Positions 1 through 5,581 of a DNA stretch of 5,799 nt are shown piece after piece. The DNA is taken from contig DAOVJP010000098.1 in assembly GCA_030673205.1 (NCBI GenBank), positions 1 to 5,799 of the forward strand. The letters are read 5' to 3'. Source of the DNA: Thermoplasmata archaeon (lineage in GTDB: Archaea > Thermoplasmatota > Thermoplasmata > JAGHBH01). The notes below the pieces were generated by a model that was not told where the DNA came from, made no database searches, and saw only the letters and a list, made by a program, of their open reading frames with translations. The position numbers were made by a program, and so were the translations under genes. Every line of letters begins with the position of its first letter. The first letter of the stretch is position 1.

Positions 1-130
1 AGAAGTAAAATGAACTTTAAACAACAAATTAACGAAATAGCCAAGTTAGATGAATCAATGGAGGCAATTCAAAAAGAGGTGGCCCTACTTCAGGAGGCTA
101 AGAAGAAGAGAGTAGCCGAACTAATGGCCA
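1..130. other. AT-rich segment unlike the downstream DNA (possible recombination or assembly junction)
   Basis: Counted by hand, G+C is about 27% in bases 1-60 and 48% in 61-120, 42% in 121-180, then about 58-60% in each 60-base block from 181 to 360. The segment uses codons such as CAA, TTA and ATT that are scarce in the following genes. It encodes the coiled-coil-like N-terminus that stands where the deacetylase catalytic strand should be. The exact junction is not sharp and probably lies around 110-135. It could be a real gene fusion or recombination, or a chimeric join near a contig end. Confidence 0.45.
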
Positions 131-732
131 AAATGGAGAAGGATAAAGGGATAGCGAGCACATACTATTTCCGACATATGCCCGGGGTGTTCGATCCGGA
201 CATGATGAAGGAGATATCTTCTCTGGGGCACGAGGTGGGTTACCACTACGAGACACTGTCCAAGACGCAGGGGGATGCAGAGAAGGCGTGGACGCTGTTC
301 CTGCGGGAACTGGAGGAGATGCGGGAACATGTGTCGGTGAGGACCGTGTGCATGCATGGTCGGCCCGCCTCTCCCTTTAACAACCTGGACCTGTGGAAGG
401 GAAGAGAACCCAAGTCGACGGAAGGGATAACGGGCGAGGCATATCTGTCCGTGGACTTCGACAAATGGCTTTATTTTTCGGACACTGGCAGAAGGTGGGA
501 CAGGAGGTACAGCATGCGGGACAACACCTCTCGTTCCCCTCTCAACATAAAGAGGACCGAGGGCGTCATAGCCCATGTGAAAAAAAATAGGCCACTCAAT
601 ATATATATTCTAGCACACCCCAACCGATGGGCCACCAGCTTCGGGGATTGGGCGGTGGAGCTCATCCTGCAGAACATCAAGAACCCGGGGAAATATGTCT
701 TGAGAAAGGTCAGGGGAGGGAAGGGGAGATGA
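10..732 (+). CDS. Polysaccharide deacetylase-family protein with replaced/truncated N-terminus
   Basis: The 240-residue product carries the middle and C-terminal parts of the archaeal/bacterial polysaccharide-cluster deacetylase family (NodB-like fold, metal-dependent removal of N-acyl groups from sugars). Visible family motifs are STYYFR (50-55), GHEVGYHYE (73-81, the likely metal-binding histidines), CMHGRP (114-119), SDTGRRW (157-163) and LAHPNRW (201-207, a C-terminal histidine motif). What is missing is the N-terminal beta strand with the catalytic/metal-binding Asp pair that normally precedes STYYFR; residues 1 to about 40 are instead a charged, Glu/Lys/Gln/Ala-rich, coiled-coil-like segment encoded by AT-rich DNA. 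The frame is open to the left edge (codons 1-9 contain no stop), so the true start may lie outside the window; ATG at 124 or 133 are internal alternatives. Its stop overlaps the next start (ATGA), so the two are probably cotranscribed. Family membership is well supported; catalytic activity is doubtful. Confidence 0.8.
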   Translation: MNFKQQINEIAKLDESMEAIQKEVALLQEAKKKRVAELMAKMEKDKGIASTYYFRHMPGVFDPDMMKEISSLGHEVGYHYETLSKTQGDAEKAWTLFLRELEEMREHVSVRTVCMHGRPASPFNNLDLWKGREPKSTEGITGEAYLSVDFDKWLYFSDTGRRWDRRYSMRDNTSRSPLNIKRTEGVIAHVKKNRPLNIYILAHPNRWATSFGDWAVELILQNIKNPGKYVLRKVRGGKGR

Positions 733-1874
733 AGGACACCCCCCATGTCTGCTCGCGATGCATAATGGACACAACGGTGCCCGATATAGAGTTCGACGAG
801 AATGGAAAGTGCACCTATTGCAAACTTCACGACCTCCTAGAAGAGAAGTTCCCCGGGGGAGAGGAACGAGAACAGCGACTCAAGAACATGGTGGAAGAGA
901 TAAAGAGTAGGGGGAAGGGAAAGAAGTACGATTGTGTGGTCGGTGTGAGCGGAGGGTGCGACAGCACCTATCTTATATATTGGGCGAAGAAGGTCGGCAT
1001 AAGACCCCTAGCCGTCCACCTGGACAACGGCTGGAACTCGGAGATAGCGGAAGAGAACATGAGGAAGGCCGTGGAGAAACTGGCTGTGGACATCAAGACC
1101 GTGCAAGTGGACCTGGAAGAGTTCAACGACCTGCAGCTGGCCTTCCTGAAAGCATCGGTCCCCGACGTGGAAGTGCCCACGGACATAGGCATCTATTCCA
1201 CACTGTTCCGGGTCGCGAAGGAGGAGAACATACCATCCATATTGAACGGCCACAGCTTCCGCACCGAGGGCTCTGTCCCCAGGGGCTGGACCTACATGGA
1301 TGGAACGTACATCGAGAGCGTGTACAAGAAACATGGGAAGAAGAAGCGACTCGAGCACTTCGACAACCTGAAGATAACGAACCTGATATCCTACGTCTTC
1401 ATACGGAGAATAAAGGAGTACCGGCCTTTAGAGTACATAGACTACGACAAGAAGGAGGCGGGGCAGCTGCTCGAAAAGGAGGTTGGGTGGAAGGATTATG
1501 GAGGCCACCACTACGAGTCCATATACACCAGGTTCGTCGCCTCCTACCTGCTTTTGGAGAAATTCGGCATCGATAAGAGGAAGGTCACATTATCGGCCCG
1601 TATCCGCTCAGGAAAGATGACACGGGAAGAGGCGTTGAAGAAGATAGGGGAGAAGCCCTATCCCATAGAGAAGGTCCAGGCGGACAAGGATTACATATTG
1701 GGGCGGTTCGGCATAAACGAGGAGGAGTTCGACGATATCATGTCCGCCCCGCCCAGGTCATTCCACGTTTATCATACCTCATATTCCACGATACACCGGC
1801 TTCGATTCTTCATCAAGATCGCCTGCAAGATGGGATTGCTGCCAGACATCATATACGAGAAATATGCTAAGTGA
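729..1874 (+). CDS. N-acetyl sugar amidotransferase (WbpG/PseA-type)
   Basis: The 381-residue product matches the N-acetyl sugar amidotransferase family, which uses ATP and ammonia to convert an acetamido group on a sugar (a diacetamido uronic acid or nonulosonic acid in known cases) into an acetamidino group, in the cytoplasm. The N-terminus has a CxxC pair (C8, C11) and a second pair (C28, C31), likely a zinc knuckle. The PP-loop ATP-pyrophosphatase signature SGGCDS is at 74-79, followed by HLDNGWNS (97-104), SVPDVEVPTD (143-152), NGHSFRTEG, GWKDYGGHHYES and SGKMTREEA, all characteristic of the family. The start at 729 is chosen because MKDTPHVCSRC begins as family members do, GGAGG at 715-719 is well spaced, and the ATGA overlap with the upstream stop is a classic coupled junction; a longer in-frame ORF from 627 only reads through the deacetylase gene. 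Length is normal. Glutaminase and HisF-like partners used by WbpG are not present here. The sugar substrate cannot be told from sequence. Confidence 0.93.
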   Translation: MKDTPHVCSRCIMDTTVPDIEFDENGKCTYCKLHDLLEEKFPGGEEREQRLKNMVEEIKSRGKGKKYDCVVGVSGGCDSTYLIYWAKKVGIRPLAVHLDNGWNSEIAEENMRKAVEKLAVDIKTVQVDLEEFNDLQLAFLKASVPDVEVPTDIGIYSTLFRVAKEENIPSILNGHSFRTEGSVPRGWTYMDGTYIESVYKKHGKKKRLEHFDNLKITNLISYVFIRRIKEYRPLEYIDYDKKEAGQLLEKEVGWKDYGGHHYESIYTRFVASYLLLEKFGIDKRKVTLSARIRSGKMTREEALKKIGEKPYPIEKVQADKDYILGRFGINEEEFDDIMSAPPRSFHVYHTSYSTIHRLRFFIKIACKMGLLPDIIYEKYAK

Positions 1875-1916
1875 CGAATAGACATAATATGGATGCGAAG
1901 TGATAAAAGAGGGTGA

Positions 1917-1979
1917 ATGATAACTGAGAACACAGAGAAACGACTGAGAACAGTTGAGAACACAGAGGAAAGAAGATGA
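1917..1979 (+). CDS. Possible 20-codon leader ORF coupled to DUF354 gene
   Basis: An ATG at 1917 directly follows GAGGGTGA (1909-1916), which resembles the archaeal ribosome site although the spacing is unusually short. The frame runs 20 codons and ends in TGA at 1977-1979, forming an ATGA overlap with the DUF354 start at 1976. The predicted peptide is highly charged and contains an internal duplication, ENTEKR and ENTEER, because the underlying DNA is a 30-nt repeat. It could be a leader peptide that couples translation to the next gene. It may equally be a chance reading of a repeat, as no family resemblance is seen. Confidence 0.25.
   Translation: MITENTEKRLRTVENTEERR
1924..1973 (+). repeat. 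Phased direct repeat, CTGAGAACAC-type
   Basis: The 20 bases at 1924-1943 recur at 1954-1973 with 17 of 20 identical, an offset of exactly 30. Between them, 1944-1953 (ctgagaacag) is a third copy of the first half, giving offsets of 20 and 10. The pattern is A-B-A'-A-B in 10-base blocks, with A about CTGAGAACAC and B about AGAGAAACGA. The array is nearly free of T on the + strand, fills the spacer and includes the AGAGG that could serve as the ribosome site of the DUF354 gene. Ten-base phasing puts the copies on one face of the helix, so an operator is possible; a simple purine-rich repeat of no function is also possible. Confidence 0.7.
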
Positions 1980-3052
1980 GAATTGCTGTGGACATCAACC
2001 ACCCTGGACATGTGCATTTCTTCAAGCACTTCGTCTGGGAGATGGAGAAAAGAGGGCACAAAGTGTTCCTCAGCGCCATAGAGAAAGAGCTCAGCTACCG
2101 TCTCCTGAACCACTATAGATTCAAATATCTGCGGCTGGGTCGACACCGTCCCTACCCTCTCAGCAAGCTCTTCACATTGCCCGGCCTGGACCTGAAGCTC
2201 TTCTCCGGGGTCAAGCCGTTCAGACCGGACATCTTGATGGGTCTAGCCGCCATACGCGCATCCCACGCCTCCTTCTTCCTCAAGAAGCCCTGCATCAGCT
2301 TCGATGACACGGAACACGCCAGTGAACAGATAGCCCTCTACCGCCCTTTCTCCAGCGCTATACTCACCCCCTCCTGCTTCACCAAATATCTGGGGCCCAA
2401 ACACATAAAGTATGATGGCTACCACGAACTGGCCTATCTGCACCCCAACCGATTCAAACCCGACCCTTCGGTACTGGAAGAGCTAGGTGTGGAGAAAGGG
2501 GAGAAATACGCCATCATCCGTTTTGTATCCTGGGGTGCAAGCCATGACGTCATCCACGGCGGGTTCAGCCAGAGAGATAGATCGCGGCTTGTGAAAGAGA
2601 TAGCGAGATACGCCACCCCGCTGATAACCTCGGAAGGGGAGCTTCCCCGAGAGTTCCGGAAATATAGGATCCGAATATCACCGCACAGGATACATGACGC
2701 CATGGCCTATGCTAGCCTATATATTGGGGAGGGAGCGACCATGGCATCCGAGGCCGCCGTGCTCGGCACCCCTGCGATATATGTCAACCCACTCAACATG
2801 GGGTACATAGCGGACGAAAAGAGGTACCATCTCCTGTATCACACAGGGCTGAACATTAGAAAGGCCATCAAGAGAGTGGACACCTGTCTCCAGACCAAAG
2901 AGGCGGAGTGGCAGGCGAGACGGGCGAAGCTGTTGAAGGATAAGATCGATGTCACCGCGTTGATGGTGTGGTTCGTGGAGAACTACCCTGAGAGCCGGGC
3001 GAAGATGCTGGAGGATCCGGAATACAGCAGGAGATTTTGCCTGCAACTATGA
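1976..3052 (+). CDS. DUF354 (COG1817) family protein, predicted GT-B-fold glycosyltransferase/epimerase-like
   Basis: The 358-residue product belongs to the DUF354 family, which shares the two-Rossmann GT-B fold of MurG and UDP-GlcNAc 2-epimerase. Function is not established; a role on a nucleotide sugar is inferred from fold and context. The N-terminus MRIAVDINHPGHVHFFKH is diagnostic, with a first beta strand and the HPGHVHFF loop (9-16). FDDTEH is at 109-114, YDGYHELAYLHP at 146-157, and the C-terminal nucleotide-sugar-binding region GEGATMASEAAVLGTPAIY at 251-269. No signal peptide or clear membrane segment is seen, so it is probably cytoplasmic or peripheral. The ATG at 1976 is preceded by an in-frame TGA at 1955-1957 and by AGAGG at 1964-1968, fixing the start. 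The gene lies 101 bp after the amidotransferase on the same strand, possibly in the same operon, and its stop overlaps that of the convergent CapK-like gene. Length is typical of the family. Confidence 0.88.
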   Translation: MRIAVDINHPGHVHFFKHFVWEMEKRGHKVFLSAIEKELSYRLLNHYRFKYLRLGRHRPYPLSKLFTLPGLDLKLFSGVKPFRPDILMGLAAIRASHASFFLKKPCISFDDTEHASEQIALYRPFSSAILTPSCFTKYLGPKHIKYDGYHELAYLHPNRFKPDPSVLEELGVEKGEKYAIIRFVSWGASHDVIHGGFSQRDRSRLVKEIARYATPLITSEGELPREFRKYRIRISPHRIHDAMAYASLYIGEGATMASEAAVLGTPAIYVNPLNMGYIADEKRYHLLYHTGLNIRKAIKRVDTCLQTKEAEWQARRAKLLKDKIDVTALMVWFVENYPESRAKMLEDPEYSRRFCLQL

Positions 3053-4315
3053 TCCAACCACGTATCTGCTCTTCCCGGCAGGCGTCTTGGCTATCTTCTC
3101 CACATATTCGAACTCTATAACGAGAGCAGGATCATACCTTAGTATCGCATCCATTATCATCTTCTCGTGCTCCGACCCCCACTGCTCTTTCTTGTGCACG
3201 TTGATACGGAGCTCATCTCTGCTCTTCTGGACTATCTGAAAGGCGACCATGGGCAGTTCGAGACCCAGTATGTGGTTCGCCAGCTCCGTGCCGTTGAACA
3301 CCGTGCTATCTGTCCTAATAACATCCGTGGTCCTCCCCTTTATCCGGGAAAGCAGAGGAAGGCTCCTGCCGCACTCACAGAGCATGTCAGAGGCGACGGC
3401 CAGATCGTTGCTTCGGTAGCGTATGAAAGGCATGGCGTAGTTGTAGAGATCGGTGCAGGTCACGATACCCTCATCTCCCACGGGGACGAGTTCTTCTCCT
3501 TTCGTCAGTTCCAATATAAAGCGGTCCTTCGCAATATGCCAGCCCTGGTGTCTGTCGCATTCGTATGCGCTGCTCCCTCCGTCGCTCGCCCCATATCCAT
3601 CGAAACATGTGCCGAGCACTTCGTTTATCAATTTCCGGTGCGTGGGAAAAAGCATCTCGGAGGTGGTGAACACCGCCTTCTTCTTCATGTCCAGTCCCTC
3701 CTTCTTCACATATTCGGCGAAGGTGGCAAGGGCTGTTGGTACCCCCCTATAGAAGGATATGTTCCCCTCCCTTATCCTCTTCACATAACCCCCCATGACC
3801 TTGTCGCTCATACTTACACAGTCCAGCATAAGATCGCCCACTCCCAGGCCTCCGCCGGTGAGGGTTGCTATCCTATCCTTCCGTTCCCAACCCGCCCAGG
3901 AGAACCCTCTCTCCATATACTCCCTACCACAATACGTGACCAGAGGAGTGATGAGATAACCAAAGGCCCGGCCGGTGGAGCCGCCGCTGTATATTCTGTG
4001 CGGGAAGTATCTCCAGGAGTTCTTAGCGATGAACTGGGGGTTGTCCCTCATCATCTCCTTGTCCACCATGGGCAGCTTTTCCAGGTCTTTCGTGTTCTTT
4101 ATGTCCTCGGGCGTGAGCCCCCGCTCTCTCATCGTTCTTCTCCAGAAAGGAACGTTGGAATATGCATGGGTGATGAGGCGCTGAAGGAGCCTGTTCTGGA
4201 GCTGCTCTAGTTCCTTCTCGCTCGCCCATTGTGTCTTATCGAAATTCGGGCCGCCGATATTCCTGAACTGTACGCCTCCGAGCATGAGGAACAGTGCGCG
4301 CTTCATCCCTGGCAT
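3047..4315 (-). CDS. CapK/phenylacetate-CoA ligase-like adenylate-forming enzyme
   Basis: The 422-residue product is a COG1541-type member of the ANL adenylating superfamily. Such enzymes activate a carboxylic acid as an acyl-adenylate; versions in capsule and polysaccharide clusters (CapK-like) have unknown substrates. Motifs in order are the N-terminal SNVPFWRR (53-60), the phosphate-binding loop SGGSTGR (110-116), YGASDGG (241-247, equivalent to the YGxxE motif), PFIRYRSNDLA (296-306, equivalent to the YRTGD motif), the family's CECGRSLPLL (313-322) and a C-terminal SGK-like AGKSRYVV with K415. Two residues depart from the usual pattern: Asp in place of Glu in YGxxE, and Asn in place of Gly in YRTGD. 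The start at 4315 is favoured because a TATA element lies about 28 bases upstream and the preceding bases are pyrimidine-rich with no ribosome site, which fits a leaderless mRNA; M4 (4306) is an alternative. It is convergent with DUF354 and divergent from the toroid gene, so it is a single-gene unit within this window. Confidence 0.88.
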   Translation of the reverse strand: MPGMKRALFLMLGGVQFRNIGGPNFDKTQWASEKELEQLQNRLLQRLITHAYSNVPFWRRTMRERGLTPEDIKNTKDLEKLPMVDKEMMRDNPQFIAKNSWRYFPHRIYSGGSTGRAFGYLITPLVTYCGREYMERGFSWAGWERKDRIATLTGGGLGVGDLMLDCVSMSDKVMGGYVKRIREGNISFYRGVPTALATFAEYVKKEGLDMKKKAVFTTSEMLFPTHRKLINEVLGTCFDGYGASDGGSSAYECDRHQGWHIAKDRFILELTKGEELVPVGDEGIVTCTDLYNYAMPFIRYRSNDLAVASDMLCECGRSLPLLSRIKGRTTDVIRTDSTVFNGTELANHILGLELPMVAFQIVQKSRDELRINVHKKEQWGSEHEKMIMDAILRYDPALVIEFEYVEKIAKTPAGKSRYVVGS

Positions 4316-4330
4316 GATGATTGCGAAGAG

Positions 4331-4347
4331 GGGAAAGAGTATAAAAG
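4331..4347 (+). promoter_or_regulatory. Archaeal promoter (BRE + TATA box) for the 4403 gene
   Basis: GGGAAAGAG (4331-4339) followed by TATAAAAG (4340-4347) matches the archaeal BRE/TATA arrangement. Transcription would begin about 25 bases downstream, near 4370, giving a leader of about 33 bases that contains AGGTCA (4395-4400) as a probable ribosome site. Confidence 0.65.
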
Positions 4348-4355
4348 GTTTTTAA
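4340..4355 (-). promoter_or_regulatory. Archaeal promoter for the CapK-like gene, same TATA element read on the other strand
   Basis: Read on the minus strand, TTAAAAAC (4355-4348) is followed by CTTTTATA (4347-4340). The TATA centre is about 28 bases before the ATG at 4315, so transcription should begin at or next to the start codon, predicting a leaderless transcript. TTAAAAA itself could alternatively be the TATA element, which would give a leader of about 10 bases. Confidence 0.5.
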
Positions 4356-4402
4356 TCCCTCAGCTTCAAATACTCACATCGGGATGATGCGCCCAGGTCA
4401 AT

Positions 4403-5581
4403 ATGACTGCGAAGAAGGAAAAAAGGAGAGCGGAGCAGTCCCTTGAACTGCTATTGAGGCACGTCGAGGCACAGGGCTTCACAGGCTACGATCCCATGGA
4501 CGCTTTGAACTCCCCGCATATAGGGGGACTGAAAGCAAAATGGCCACGCCTCGCCGCCACCCTCTTCTTCAGGTATTCTCCCCTCGACCTTCGAAAGGCC
4601 TTCGGCGTTGAAAAAGAACCGAACCCAAAGGCCATGGGCATATTCCTTAGTTCCTACTCGCGGCTTCACAGGGCAGGATACACGGGCCAGGACACGATGA
4701 AGAAATTGTACCGATGGCTCCTGGAGCACCGGTCCCAGGGATACGACAGCTCCTGCTGGGGCTACAACTATCCATGGCAGGATAGGAATCGGCTTCTTCC
4801 CGCATGGACGCCGAACATAGTCGTGACAGCGTATGTGGGCCAAGGCCTTCTGGACTACTACGAGATGACAAAGAAGAAAGAAGCGCTTGAGGTTGCAAGG
4901 AGCGCATGTGATTTTATTCTGGAGGCTCTCCCCCGGACAGAGAAGCGCTATGGCGTATGTTTCAGCTACACCCCTGTTGAAAGGGATATGGTGCTCAACG
5001 CCAACGTCCTCGGGTCTTCCCTGCTGGCACGGGTATACTCCCACACAGGGGAGGAAAAGCTGCTGGAGATGGCGACCAGATCGATGGACTTCACCATGCA
5101 CCACCAACGGAGCAGCGGGAGGTGGGATTACAGCCTGGACCCGGTAACGGGGAGGGCGAGGGCCCAGACCGACTGGCACCAGGGATTTATATTGGACTCG
5201 CTCATGTGGTATGTGGAGGCCGTGAAACCCGAGGATAAGAAGTATTCCCGGGCCATACGGAGGGGAGGCGAGTTCTACAAACGACAGTTCACTCCCGACG
5301 GCAGAGCATATATGCGACATCCACAGCTCTGGCCAGTGGACCTTCACAACCAGGCCCAGGGCATAACCACGTTCTCCAGATTGGGGGACCGTGTGGAGGG
5401 GAGTGGAGAATATGCAGACAGGATACTGGGATGGACGTTGAACAACCTCCTGGCCCCCCGGGGCTATTTCTATTATCAGAAGCACAAATGGTTTATGAAC
5501 CGCCTCCCATATATCCGGTGGCAGGCCTGGATGCTCTACGCCCTGAGTTGGTACCTATGCGAGGGAGAAGACTTCTCATAA
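4403..5581 (+). CDS. Polysaccharide-cluster alpha/alpha-toroid-like protein of unknown function
   Basis: The 392-residue product resembles a family common in bacterial and archaeal polysaccharide clusters that databases often label 'delta-aminolevulinic acid dehydratase', a label unrelated to the haem enzyme in sequence. Family-like signatures are GFTGYDPMDALNS (25-37), CWGYNYPWQDR (118-128), PAWTPNIVVTAY (133-144), VCFSYTPVERDMVLNANVLGSSLLARV (split over 185-211), TGEEKLLEMA (215-224), DWHQGFILDSL (257-267) and DLHNQAQG (313-320). The regular pairing of helices with aromatic, Gly and Asn/His loop motifs suggests an alpha/alpha toroid such as those of glycoside hydrolases, polysaccharide lyases and sugar epimerases. 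Candidate functional residues in loops are W119, W125, N199, N201, W258, H259, H315 and N316. No signal peptide is present, and the N-terminus is basic and Lys-rich, so a cytoplasmic role is likely. ATG at 4403 is preceded by AGGTCA and a strong TATA box. Its end overlaps the next gene by 25 bp, indicating cotranscription. Family placement is from memory of motifs; enzymatic role is unknown. Confidence 0.82.
   Translation: MTAKKEKRRAEQSLELLLRHVEAQGFTGYDPMDALNSPHIGGLKAKWPRLAATLFFRYSPLDLRKAFGVEKEPNPKAMGIFLSSYSRLHRAGYTGQDTMKKLYRWLLEHRSQGYDSSCWGYNYPWQDRNRLLPAWTPNIVVTAYVGQGLLDYYEMTKKKEALEVARSACDFILEALPRTEKRYGVCFSYTPVERDMVLNANVLGSSLLARVYSHTGEEKLLEMATRSMDFTMHHQRSSGRWDYSLDPVTGRARAQTDWHQGFILDSLMWYVEAVKPEDKKYSRAIRRGGEFYKRQFTPDGRAYMRHPQLWPVDLHNQAQGITTFSRLGDRVEGSGEYADRILGWTLNNLLAPRGYFYYQKHKWFMNRLPYIRWQAWMLYALSWYLCEGEDFS

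Noticed and set aside
353..362. GCATGCATGG-type short palindrome
   Set aside because: It lies in the conserved CMHG motif codons of the deacetylase and is explained by coding.
597..611. ATATATAT run resembling a TATA box or palindrome
   Set aside because: It encodes in-frame residues of the deacetylase (LNIYIL) and is about 120 bases before the next start, which is already coupled by ATGA overlap; an internal promoter is not supported.
627..728. Upstream extension of the amidotransferase to ATG 627
   Set aside because: The extension overlaps the deacetylase in another frame and its residues do not resemble the family; the ATGA start at 729 with GGAGG at 715-719 matches the family N-terminus.
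932..1576. 214-codon + frame within the amidotransferase
   Set aside because: Out-of-frame shadow of a strongly supported gene, with no recognisable product.
1881..1890. CATAATAT as a TATA box for DUF354
   Set aside because: Weak match with no clear BRE; it could give a start near 1915 with the repeat in the leader, but read-through from the upstream gene is equally likely.
3167..4210. Long 347-codon open frame on + opposite the CapK-like gene
   Set aside because: It is antisense to a gene with full family motifs, its translation is low-complexity and His/Pro/Gly-rich with no recognisable domain, and it has no promoter or ribosome site of its own.
4451..5485. Long 344-codon open frame on - opposite the toroid gene
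   Set aside because: It mirrors a well-supported gene, its translation is Pro/Val/Gly-rich with no family pattern, and codon bias of the sense gene explains the lack of stops.
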